Source of the DNA: Bog-756 sp963699055
Lineage (GTDB): Bacteria; Actinomycetota; Acidimicrobiia; Acidimicrobiales; RAAP-2
Assembly: GCA_963699055.1 (NCBI GenBank)
Contig: CAVOTA010000002.1
Location: forward strand, 310,001 to 374,000
Reading direction: 5' to 3'
DNA length: 64,000 nucleotides
The number at the start of each line of letters is the position of its first letter. The stretch's first letter is position 1. The position numbers and the translations under genes were made by a program. The notes beneath the pieces were generated by a model. That model was given only the letters and a program-made list of their open reading frames with translations. It searched no databases and was not told the origin of the DNA. Of the stretch, positions 29,416-36,660 are shown in pieces.

Positions 29416-29447
29416 GGCCGTCACGGGGCCGTCACGGGGCCGTCACG
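29416..29447. repeat. Three 11-bp repeats at the tgt 3' end
   Basis: GGCCGTCACGG is repeated at 29416, 29427 and (10 bases of it) 29438, overlapping the tgt stop codon. An inverted repeat GTGACGG/CCGTCAC (29398-29404 and 29418-29424) lies beside it and could act as a weak terminator. No T-run follows. Confidence 0.6.
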
Positions 29448-30558
29448 CACTCCAGACGGTGGCCGTACGGGTCCGCAGGGCGGTCAGCGTCCCCGTCGCC
29501 ACGGCGTCGCGCACCTCGTCCATGAGGCCCAGCACGTAGGTGAGGTTGTGGATGCTCAGCAGGCGCCACGCCGTGGGCTCGCCCACCGACAGCAGGTGGC
29601 GCAGGTAGCCACGTGACCACCGGGCACAGGTGGGGCACGGACAGGCGTGGTCAAGGGGTGCGTCGTCCCGGGCGTGGACGGCGTTGCGCAGGTTGAGGCG
29701 GCCGGCGGTGGTCCACATCGACCCGTGGCGGGCCGCCCGGGTGGGGGCCACGCAGTCGAACTGGTCGACCCCGAGGGCCACCGCCTCCACCATCCCGACC
29801 GGGTCGCCCACTCCCATCAGGTACCGCGGGCGGTCGACGGGAAGCAGCGGCACGGTGACGGCCAGCGCCTCGAGCATCTCCGCACGTGGCTCCCCCACCG
29901 ACAGGCCGCCGATGCCGTAGCCGTCGAAGCCGAGCGCCACCGTGGCCTCGGCGCTGCGGGACCGCAGTCCCGTGTCGGTGCCACCCTGGACGATGCCGAA
30001 CAGCGCCTGTCCCTCCGGCCGGCGCTCCACCCGGTCGAAGTGCGCCCGCGCCCGTGCCGCCCACGCCGTCGTGCGGTCGACCGCCACCCGCACCACCTCC
30101 GGGGTGGCCGGCAGCGTGGCGCACACGTCGAGCACCATCTGGACGTCGGCACCCAGCAGCCCCTGGACCTCGACGGCCGACTCGGGCGTGAGCCGGGTGG
30201 CGGCGCCGTCGTAGACGGAGGCGAAGGTGACCCCGTCGTCGTCGACCTTCGGCCGCAGCGAGTGGACCTGGAACCCGCCCGAGTCGGTGAGGGTGTGCCC
30301 CGACCACCCGGTGAACCGGTGGAGCCCGCCGAGATCGGCGACCACGTCGGCCCCGGGTCGCAGCATCAGGTGGTAGGTGTTGGCCAGGACCACCTCGGCA
30401 CCCAGCGCCTCGAGGTCGGCGCTGTCGAGCGTCTTCACCGCGCCTCGGGTGCCCACGGGCATGAACGCCGGGATCCGGTAGGTGCCCCGGCCGGTCACCA
30501 CCCGCCCCGTCCGGGCGGCGCCGTCGGTGGCCTCCACCTCCACCACCGCCGGGTTCAC
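29443..30558 (-). CDS. tgt: tRNA-guanine transglycosylase Tgt
   Basis: A 371-residue enzyme that exchanges guanine-34 for preQ1 in tRNAs with GUN anticodons. Seen: NTYHLMLRPG, TDSGGFQVHSL with the general Asp, GIVQGGTD, GYGIGGLSVGE, the nucleophile region GVDQFDCVAPTRAARHG and the zinc ligands CPCPTC with a downstream His in LLSIHN. Start GTG30558 overlaps the queA stop in a GTGA, so queA and tgt are translationally coupled. They are consecutive steps of the same pathway. The preQ1 synthesis genes are not in this window. Confidence 0.95.
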   Translation of the reverse strand: MNPAVVEVEATDGAARTGRVVTGRGTYRIPAFMPVGTRGAVKTLDSADLEALGAEVVLANTYHLMLRPGADVVADLGGLHRFTGWSGHTLTDSGGFQVHSLRPKVDDDGVTFASVYDGAATRLTPESAVEVQGLLGADVQMVLDVCATLPATPEVVRVAVDRTTAWAARARAHFDRVERRPEGQALFGIVQGGTDTGLRSRSAEATVALGFDGYGIGGLSVGEPRAEMLEALAVTVPLLPVDRPRYLMGVGDPVGMVEAVALGVDQFDCVAPTRAARHGSMWTTAGRLNLRNAVHARDDAPLDHACPCPTCARWSRGYLRHLLSVGEPTAWRLLSIHNLTYVLGLMDEVRDAVATGTLTALRTRTATVWSA

Positions 30559-31742
30559 CGGCCGGACGCCGCGTCCGTCGGGACCGTCCAGACCGGCGCG
30601 ACCTTGGCCCGGGCCCGGGCAACCACCATGGCGTCCCCGAAGGAGAGGAAACGGTAGCCGTCGTGCAGGGCCTCGGCGTAGAGCTGCCGCCACACCGGGC
30701 CGCAGAACGCCTCGACCAGCAGGAGCAGGCTCGACCGGGGCAGGTGGAAGTTCGTGACCAGGACGTCGACCACCCGGAACGGGAAGTCGCCGTGGATGTA
30801 GAGGTCGGTCCGTCCCGACAGCTCGCCGGTGGCGGCGGCCGACTCCAGCGCCCGTACGGTCGTCGTGCCCACCGCCACCACCCGGCGGGCCGATGCACAG
30901 GCGGCCACGGTCGCCGGCGGCACGCGGTACCGCTCGGTGTGGATCACGTGCCCCTCGGCGGTCGCTGCCGTCACCGGCCGGAACGTGTCGAGGCCGATGG
31001 CCAGGTCCACCCGGGCGAGCCGCGCCCCTGCCGCCTGGCAGGCCACCAGGAGGTCGGGGGTGAAGTGGAGCCCGGCGGTCGGGGCGGCGGCCGACCGTTC
31101 GACCAGGTCCCGGTCGGCCGAATACACCGTCTGGTAGCGGTCCGGGTCACCGAGCGACCGGTGGATGTACGGCGGCAGCGGCATGGCCCCCGCCCGGCCC
31201 ACGACGGAGGCGTCGAGGAGCCGGACCCGGCGGGTGCCCGAGCCGTCCGGGTCGGGATCGATCGGCTCCCCCACCTCGACGACCGGGGCACCGGTCGGGC
31301 CGTCGGGACCGTCCTCGAACAGCAGGGTGCCGGTGGGCAGTCGACGCCCCGGCCGCACCAGTGCCTCCCATTCGGTCATGACCCCGTCACCGTCGGGACC
31401 GTTGGGACCGACGGACCCGAAGGGCTCGAGGGGCTCGCGGCGCTCGAGAGGCTCATGGGGCTCGAGGGGCTCCACCAGGAGGATCTCCGCCCGCCCTCCG
31501 GACCGCTTGACCAGCGACAGCCGGGCGGCCAGGACGCGGGTGTCGTTCACGACGAGCACGTCGCCGGGACCGAGCAGACCGGCCAGGTCGGCCACGGTGG
31601 TCCGGGCGCGGGGAGCGGGAGCACCGTCCGGACCGGGAGCACCGTCCAGCCCGGGGCCGACCAGGAGCCGGGCCGCACTCCGCGGTTCGACCGGTTCCTG
31701 GGCGATGGCCGAGTCGGGCAGGCCGTAGTCGTAGGCCGCCAT
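30555..31742 (-). CDS. queA: S-adenosylmethionine:tRNA ribosyltransferase-isomerase QueA
   Basis: A 395-residue enzyme that converts preQ1 in tRNA to epoxyqueuosine using the ribosyl part of SAM. Signatures: YDYGLPDSAIAQEP, VNDTRVLAARL, TAGLHFTPDLL, GLDTFRPV, HTERYRV and FHLPRSSLLLLVEAF. Two low-complexity insertions interrupt the core: a Gly/Pro/Asp run near residue 35 and a Glu/Pro/Leu repeat (EPLEPHEPLERREPLEP) near 100. ATG31742 places the conserved start at residue 4. GTG31793 is possible, but its GGAG is too close. Confidence 0.92.
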   Translation of the reverse strand: MAAYDYGLPDSAIAQEPVEPRSAARLLVGPGLDGAPGPDGAPAPRARTTVADLAGLLGPGDVLVVNDTRVLAARLSLVKRSGGRAEILLVEPLEPHEPLERREPLEPFGSVGPNGPDGDGVMTEWEALVRPGRRLPTGTLLFEDGPDGPTGAPVVEVGEPIDPDPDGSGTRRVRLLDASVVGRAGAMPLPPYIHRSLGDPDRYQTVYSADRDLVERSAAAPTAGLHFTPDLLVACQAAGARLARVDLAIGLDTFRPVTAATAEGHVIHTERYRVPPATVAACASARRVVAVGTTTVRALESAAATGELSGRTDLYIHGDFPFRVVDVLVTNFHLPRSSLLLLVEAFCGPVWRQLYAEALHDGYRFLSFGDAMVVARARAKVAPVWTVPTDAASGR

Positions 31743-31801
31743 CGGTGTGCCCGTCGGGACGTCGTGCACCGTGGGTTCGGGGGCGGCGGACACGTCTCCA
31801 T

Positions 31802-31817
31802 GGTGCCAGACGGCACC
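31802..31817 (-). terminator. Small hairpin between ruvB and queA
   Basis: GGTGCC-AGAC-GGCACC forms a perfect 6-bp stem after the ruvB stop. There is no T-run, so termination is doubtful. The rest of the 124-bp gap is a C/G-rich run (31818-31866). Confidence 0.25.
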
Positions 31818-31866
31818 GACGCCCCCTCCGCCGCGGCCCCCACCGCCCGCCCGTCCGCCCCCTCGG

Positions 31867-32940
31867 TCAGAGCAGGGTGGCCTCCACCGGGGGCAGTCCG
31901 AGGTGCGCCCAGGCGCGGGGTCCGGCCACCCGGCCCCGACTGGTGCGCTGGAGCAGTCCCTGCTGGAGCAGGTACGGCTCGTAGGCGTCCTCGATGGTGT
32001 CGGTCTCCTCGCCGATGCACTGGGCCAGCGTGGTGAGGCCCACCGGCCGCCCCGAGAACCGTCGGCACAGCACGTCGAGGATGGCGCGGTCGACCTTGTC
32101 CAACCCGAGCTCGTCGACACCGAACACATCGAGGCCGGCCACCGCAGCCTCGGACGTGATGGTCCCCTCGGCCCGGACCTCCACGAAGTCACGGACCCGC
32201 TTCAACAGCCGGTTGGCGATCCGTGGTGTCCCACGCGAACGCTCGGCGATCCGACGGGCGCCGGCGGGGTCGATGGGGACGCCCAGGATCCCGGCGGAGC
32301 GGAGCACGATGGATTCGAGCTCGGTCGGGTCGTAGAGGTCCAGCCGTCCGACGAAGCCGAACCGGTCGCGCAGCGGACCCGCCACCAGTCCGGTGCGGGT
32401 GGTGGCCCCCACCAGGGTGAACCGGGGCAGGTCGAGGCGGATGCTCCGCGCCGTCGGCCCCTTGCCGATCAGGATGTCGAGCTTGAAGTCCTCCATGGCC
32501 GGGTAGAGGATCTCCTCGACCGAGCGGTGCATCCGGTGGATCTCGTCGATGAAGAGGACGTCGCCCTCCTGGAGGTCGGTGAGGAGGGCGGCCAGGTCTC
32601 CCGAACGCACCAGGACGGGACCCGAGGTGACCCGGAGCCCCACCCCGAGCTCGGCGGCGACGATGCCGGCCAGCGACGTCTTGCCCAGGCCCGGGGGCCC
32701 GGCGAACAGCAGGTGGTCCGCAGGCTGCTCGCGCTTGACGGCGGCCTCGATCACGATGCGCAGGTGCTCCGTCAGCTGCGCCTGGCCGACGAACTCGGCG
32801 AGTGCCCGGGGGCGCAGACCAGCCTCGTCGGCCTCCTCCGACGGTGCCGCCACCGGGTCGACCGGGCGCAGCGGGTCGCGCTCCGCCCCGGCGTCCACCC
32901 CGGTGCCGGCCAGCACCTCCTTGCGGGCCTGCGGCGTCAC
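31867..32940 (-). CDS. ruvB: Holliday junction branch-migration ATPase RuvB
   Basis: A 357-residue AAA+ motor that drives branch migration with RuvA. Walker A is GPPGLGKTSLA, Walker B FIDEIHRMHRSVEE, sensor 1 GATTRTGLVAGPLRDRFG and sensor 2 RSRGTPRIANRLL. The C-terminal winged helix has GLTTLAQCIGEETDTIEDAYEP in pieces typical of the family. Start GTG32940 overlaps the ruvA stop by 4 bp (GTGA). A lead of about 30 residues before the conserved LRPRALAEFVGQ is normal. Confidence 0.96.
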   Translation of the reverse strand: MTPQARKEVLAGTGVDAGAERDPLRPVDPVAAPSEEADEAGLRPRALAEFVGQAQLTEHLRIVIEAAVKREQPADHLLFAGPPGLGKTSLAGIVAAELGVGLRVTSGPVLVRSGDLAALLTDLQEGDVLFIDEIHRMHRSVEEILYPAMEDFKLDILIGKGPTARSIRLDLPRFTLVGATTRTGLVAGPLRDRFGFVGRLDLYDPTELESIVLRSAGILGVPIDPAGARRIAERSRGTPRIANRLLKRVRDFVEVRAEGTITSEAAVAGLDVFGVDELGLDKVDRAILDVLCRRFSGRPVGLTTLAQCIGEETDTIEDAYEPYLLQQGLLQRTSRGRVAGPRAWAHLGLPPVEATLL

Positions 32941-33530
32941 CGGTTGCGCACCAGCTCGCGCAGCGCGGCCCGGACCATCTCCTCGACCGGGGCGCCGCCG
33001 TCGACCTGCTCGAGGGCCCCGGCGATCTCCTCGGGCGCGTAGCCGAGCTCGACCAGCGCGGCACGGGCCTCGCCCCGGGCGGAACCGGGAGCGGCCGCGG
33101 ACGCGGATCCACCGCCCAGGGTCGGCAGGTCCAGTCGGGCCTTCAGCTCGAGCAGGAGGCGGGCCGCCGTCTTCTTCCCCACCCCGGGCACCAGGCAGAG
33201 GGTGTCGACGTCGTCCTCGAGGACGGCGGTCGACAGCGCCGCGGGCGAGAGCGCCGACAGGATGGCGAGTGCGAGGGACGGTCCGACGCCGTGCGCACCG
33301 AGCAGCGCCTCGAAGCACCGGCGCTCGTCGGCGTGGGCGAACCCGTACAGCACGATGGCGTCCTCGCGAACGTGGGTGTGCACGTGCAGGAACACCTCGG
33401 ACCCGGTGGACCCGAGCCCGGCGGGGACGTTGGTCGGCACCGACGCCCGGTAGCCCACGCCGTGGACCTCGACGATCACCTCGCCGATGGACGGGCGGTC
33501 GAGCAGCGTGCCGCGCAGGGAGCCGATCAC
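32937..33530 (-). CDS. ruvA: Holliday junction-binding protein RuvA
   Basis: A 197-residue protein that tetramerises on four-way junctions and loads RuvB. Domain I starts MIGSLRGTLLDR, then VEVHGVGYRA. The helix-hairpin-helix regions include GVGPSLALAILS and LVPGVGKKTAARLLLELK. The domain III C-terminus has ARAALVELGYAPEEI and VEEMVRAALREL. Start GTG33530 overlaps the ruvC stop by 4 bp, so ruvC, ruvA and ruvB are read as one coupled unit. Confidence 0.95.
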   Translation of the reverse strand: MIGSLRGTLLDRPSIGEVIVEVHGVGYRASVPTNVPAGLGSTGSEVFLHVHTHVREDAIVLYGFAHADERRCFEALLGAHGVGPSLALAILSALSPAALSTAVLEDDVDTLCLVPGVGKKTAARLLLELKARLDLPTLGGGSASAAAPGSARGEARAALVELGYAPEEIAGALEQVDGGAPVEEMVRAALRELVRNR

Positions 33531-34105
33531 CGGGCCACCCGCTCGGTGGTGACGGGTCCGCCGGCCGTGGCCGTGGTCGTGCCCACCGCCGCCGAACCGA
33601 CCGCGGTCGCCACGGCGGCGTCGACCGCCCGGCGCAGGCCCTGGGTGGTCAGGTGGCAGGCGGCCAGGGCCAGTGCGTCGGCCACGTCGGGCGGGCGGGG
33701 TGGCTCGGACAGTCCGAGCACCGAGGCCACCATGCGCTGGACCTGGTCCTTGGTGGCGCCGCCGTAGCCCACCAACGCCTGCTTCACCTCGTTCGACGTG
33801 TACTGGGCGACCTCGCACCCGGACTCGGCGGCGGCGACCAGGGCCACGCCGGCGGCCTGGCCCGTGGCCATGGCCGTACGGGCATTCACCTGGAAGAAGA
33901 CCCGCTCGACAACCACGGCATCCGGCCGGTACTCGGCCACCAGCGCCCGCAGCTCGTCGGACAGGGTGCGCAGCCGGTCGGGAAGGGGCATGGTCGGCGG
34001 CGACGAGATCACCCCGCCCGCCACTGCGGCCAGCGACCCGTTGCGCCGGGTCACCACGCCGTACCCGCAGCGCGACAGTCCGGGGTCGATACCGAGGACG
34101 AACAT
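33527..34105 (-). CDS. ruvC: Holliday junction resolvase RuvC
   Basis: A 192-residue RNase H-fold endonuclease that resolves Holliday junctions. Catalytic acidic residues are seen in GIDPGLSRCGYGV (Asp6), VVVERVFFQVN (Glu) and PPDVADALALAACH (Asp pair). The tail after residue 160 is Ala/Val/Thr-rich. ATG34105 fits the family N-terminus (MFVLGIDPG); the open frame upstream has no similarity. TACCAT lies 7 bases before the start, so the ruvCAB mRNA may be leaderless. Confidence 0.95.
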   Translation of the reverse strand: MFVLGIDPGLSRCGYGVVTRRNGSLAAVAGGVISSPPTMPLPDRLRTLSDELRALVAEYRPDAVVVERVFFQVNARTAMATGQAAGVALVAAAESGCEVAQYTSNEVKQALVGYGGATKDQVQRMVASVLGLSEPPRPPDVADALALAACHLTTQGLRRAVDAAVATAVGSAAVGTTTATAGGPVTTERVAR

Positions 34106-34118
34106 GCGTTCGATGGTA
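34106..34118 (-). promoter_or_regulatory. Near-leaderless promoter of ruvCAB
   Basis: TACCAT (34118-34113, minus strand) ends 7 bases before ATG34105. No Shine-Dalgarno sequence is present. Confidence 0.45.
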
Positions 34119-34163
34119 GCCCGGACGACGCCGGAGCGGGGTGACCCACCGGTCGTGCCGGGG

Positions 34164-34229
34164 GCGACCGGGTCCGGCTGGCGACCGGGTCCCGGCTGGC
34201 GACCGGGTCCGGCTGGCGACCGGGTCCGG
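34164..34229. repeat. Tandem 17-bp repeat between yebC and ruvC
   Basis: GCGACCGGGTCCGGCTG is present at 34164-34180 and 34199-34215, an 18-bp variant at 34181-34198, and a partial copy at 34216-34229. It lies about 50 bp upstream of the ruvC promoter. No gene is seen in the 154-bp gap. Confidence 0.9.
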
Positions 34230-34259
34230 CGGCGCGGACCGCCCTCCCGGGCGTACCGC

Positions 34260-35009
34260 TCAGCCGTCGTACGCGGCCATGACCTCGTCCGGGATGTCGA
34301 AGTTGGCGTACACGTTCTGCACGTCGTCATGGTCGTCCAGCGCCTCGATCAGCCGGAGCACCCGCTTCGCCTCGGCCTCGGTCGCCACCTCCACCGTCGA
34401 GGTCGGCACCATGGTGAGTTCGGGGGCGCCCGGCTCGAGACCGGCCTCCTCGAGTGCGGCGCGCACGGCCATGAGATCCGTCGGCTCGCTCGTCACCAGC
34501 CACTGCTCGTCCTCGTCGGACAGGTCCTCCGCCCCCGCCTCCATGGACACCTCGAGGATCCGCTCCTCGTCGTGGGCACGGGGCACGGACACGACACCCT
34601 TGCGCTCGAACTGCCAGCTCACCGAGCCGGGCTCGGCCATGGCGCCACCGTTCTTGGCGAAGAGGTTCCGGATCTCGGCGCCGGTGCGGTTGCGGTTGTC
34701 GGACAGGCACTCGACGATGACAGCCACGCCGTCAGGGGCGTAGCCCTCGTACGAGATCGACTCGTACCGGACGCCTTCGAGCTCCCCGGAACCCCGCTTG
34801 ATGGCCCGGTCGATGGTGTCGAGTGGCACCGAGGAATCGCGTGCCTTGGCGTACATGGTGCGCAGGGTGGCGTTGGCGGTCATGTCGCTGCCGCCCTCCC
34901 GGGCCGCCACCTCGATCTGGCGGATCAGCTTGGCGAAGACCTTCGCCCGGGCCGCGTCCTTGGCGCCCTTCTGGTGTTTGGTGGTCGCCCACTTGGAGTG
35001 TCCGGACAT
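34260..35009 (-). CDS. yebC: YebC/PmpR family protein (translation or transcription factor)
   Basis: A 249-residue member of the YebC/TACO1 family. The N-terminus MSGHSKWATTKHQKGAKD is diagnostic. The middle has GGSDMTANATLRTMYAKARD, and YEGYAPDGVAVIVECLSDN and NRTRGAEIRNLF-like sequence (here NRTGAEIRNLFAKNGG) follow. The family was described as DNA-binding regulators, and TACO1/YebC2 members assist translation of difficult sequences. Start ATG35009 has AGGAG inside the end of pdxT. It is the last gene of pdxS-pdxT-yebC. Confidence 0.94.
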   Translation of the reverse strand: MSGHSKWATTKHQKGAKDAARAKVFAKLIRQIEVAAREGGSDMTANATLRTMYAKARDSSVPLDTIDRAIKRGSGELEGVRYESISYEGYAPDGVAVIVECLSDNRNRTGAEIRNLFAKNGGAMAEPGSVSWQFERKGVVSVPRAHDEERILEVSMEAGAEDLSDEDEQWLVTSEPTDLMAVRAALEEAGLEPGAPELTMVPTSTVEVATEAEAKRVLRLIEALDDHDDVQNVYANFDIPDEVMAAYDG

Positions 35010-35012
35010 GCG

Positions 35013-35615
35013 CTACTGCCTCTCCTCTTTGGTCATCTCCACGAACAGCCGTTGCAGCCTACGGTCCGCCGTCAGCTCCGGGTGGAACGAGGCCACGAGG
35101 ACCGCCCCCTGGCGGCACACGACCGGTCGCCCCGCGACGCCGTCCTCCCCGGGGAGCGTAGCCAGGACCTCCACACCGGAACCGGCCGACTCCACCACCG
35201 GCGCCCGGATGAACACCGCCGGGAGCGGTTCGTCGCCCAGGCACGGCACGTCCACCGTCCCCTCGAACGAGGCCACCTGGCGGCCGTAGCCGTTGCGGCG
35301 GATCACCAGGTCGATCACCCCGAGGTTGAGCTGGTCGTCACGACCGTCCAGGACCGTGCCGGCGAGCAGGATCATCCCGGCGCAGGTGCCGAACACCGGG
35401 AGCCCGGCGTCCAGGGCGTCGGCCAACGGTTCGGCAAGTCCCGACGAGCGCAGCAGGAGTGACAGCGTCGTCGACTCCCCACCGGGCACGACCAGTCCGG
35501 TCAACGCGTCCAGGTCGCCCGGCCGCCGCACCTCGACGACCTGCTCCCCGAGATCACCGAACGCGGCCGCGTGCTCCCGGACGTTGCCCTGGAGGGCGAG
35601 GACCCCGATGGTCAA
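35013..35615 (-). CDS. pdxT: Pyridoxal 5'-phosphate synthase glutaminase subunit PdxT
   Basis: A 200-residue class I glutaminase that supplies ammonia to PdxS. Seen: IGVLALQGNVREH, VVPGGESTTLSLL, the nucleophile Cys78 in VFGTCAGMILLA and the His/Glu pair in VASFHPELT. The start is TTG35615, since LTIGVLALQG is where family similarity begins and no other start is suitable. It lies 30 bp after pdxS. Its stop is 3 bp before yebC. Confidence 0.95.
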   Translation of the reverse strand: MTIGVLALQGNVREHAAAFGDLGEQVVEVRRPGDLDALTGLVVPGGESTTLSLLLRSSGLAEPLADALDAGLPVFGTCAGMILLAGTVLDGRDDQLNLGVIDLVIRRNGYGRQVASFEGTVDVPCLGDEPLPAVFIRAPVVESAGSGVEVLATLPGEDGVAGRPVVCRQGAVLVASFHPELTADRRLQRLFVEMTKEERQ

Positions 35616-35645
35616 CGGACGACGAGCCGGTCGGCGCCGGTGCCG

Positions 35646-36557
35646 CTACCAGCCACGGTCGGCCAGGTGTACGCCGAGCGTGCCGATCTCCTGGCCCGCC
35701 ATGGCGTCGCCCAGGCCGGTGGAGACCTTGGCCACCAGGTCGGCGTCGGTGTAGTGGGCGGTGGCCTCGACGACGGCCCGGGCCATCAGGGACGGGTTCG
35801 AGCTCTTGAAGATGCCGGACCCCACGAACACGGCCTCGGCGCCCAGCTGCATGACCAGTGAGGCGTCGGCCGGGGTGGCGATCCCACCCGCGCAGAACAG
35901 CGGGACCGGGAGGCGCCCGGTGGTGGCGATCTCCTGAATCAGCCCGATCGGCGCGGCCAGCTCCTTCGCCCAGCCGTACAGCTCGGCCGAGTCGGCCTCG
36001 GTCACCTTGCGGATGTCCCCCAGGATCGAACGCAGGTGCCGCACCGCCTCCACGATGTTGCCCGTACCGGCCTCACCCTTCGAACGGATCATCGCCGCAC
36101 CCTCGGAGATGCGCCGCAGCGCCTCGCCCAGGTTGGTGGCACCGCACACGAAGGGCACCTCGAAGTTCCACTTGTCGATGTGGTGCGCCTCGTCGGCCGG
36201 TGTCAGGACCTCGCTCTCGTCGATGAAGTCGACGCCGAGCGCCGCCAGCACCTGGGCCTCGGCGAAGTGGCCGATCCGGGCCTTGGCCATGACGGGGACG
36301 GTGACCGCCGCCTTGATCCCCTCGATGAGCGCGGGGTCGCTCATCCGGGCCACCCCACCGTCGCGGCGGATATCGGCGGGCACCCGCTCGAGGGCCATGA
36401 CGGCCACGGCACCGGCGTCTTCGGCGATCTTGGCCTGCTCGGCGTCGACGACGTCCATGATCACCCCACCGCGCAGCATCTCGGCGAGGCCCCGCTTGAC
36501 GGTGAAGGTGCCGGTCGGACGGTCGGTGCTCTTCGCGGTGCTGGTCGAGTCGGTCAT
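35646..36557 (-). CDS. pdxS: Pyridoxal 5'-phosphate synthase subunit PdxS
   Basis: A 303-residue TIM-barrel enzyme that builds PLP from ribose 5-phosphate, glyceraldehyde 3-phosphate and ammonia. Catalytic residues are seen: Asp35 in GVIMDVVD, Lys92 in PVMAKARIGHF and Lys149 in MIRSKGEAGTGN. Other hallmarks are ALERVPADIRRDGGVARMSDP and GLIQEIATTGRLPVPLF. ATG36557 is preceded by TACACT at 6 bases, with no ribosome-binding site. It begins the B6 operon pdxS-pdxT-yebC. Confidence 0.96.
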   Translation of the reverse strand: MTDSTSTAKSTDRPTGTFTVKRGLAEMLRGGVIMDVVDAEQAKIAEDAGAVAVMALERVPADIRRDGGVARMSDPALIEGIKAAVTVPVMAKARIGHFAEAQVLAALGVDFIDESEVLTPADEAHHIDKWNFEVPFVCGATNLGEALRRISEGAAMIRSKGEAGTGNIVEAVRHLRSILGDIRKVTEADSAELYGWAKELAAPIGLIQEIATTGRLPVPLFCAGGIATPADASLVMQLGAEAVFVGSGIFKSSNPSLMARAVVEATAHYTDADLVAKVSTGLGDAMAGQEIGTLGVHLADRGW

Positions 36558-36569
36558 CCCACCAGTGTA
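36558..36569 (-). promoter_or_regulatory. Near-leaderless promoter of pdxS-pdxT-yebC
   Basis: TACACT (36569-36564, minus strand) ends 6 bases before ATG36557. The sequence GATACACTGG is shared with the marR promoter at 39182-39191. Confidence 0.55.
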
Positions 36570-36660
36570 TCCGTGGCTGTGACCTGGCCCTCCGCAGCCG
36601 CGGCCCGGTCGCCCGTGCCCCGCGCCCCTCCCCGTCACACCCCCCTGGGAGGCTTCTCCC

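Noticed and set aside
29653..30898. Long minus-strand frame shifted against tgt
   Set aside because: It lies in a different frame from tgt, has Arg/Gly-rich composition and no recognisable motif, while the tgt frame holds all catalytic residues.
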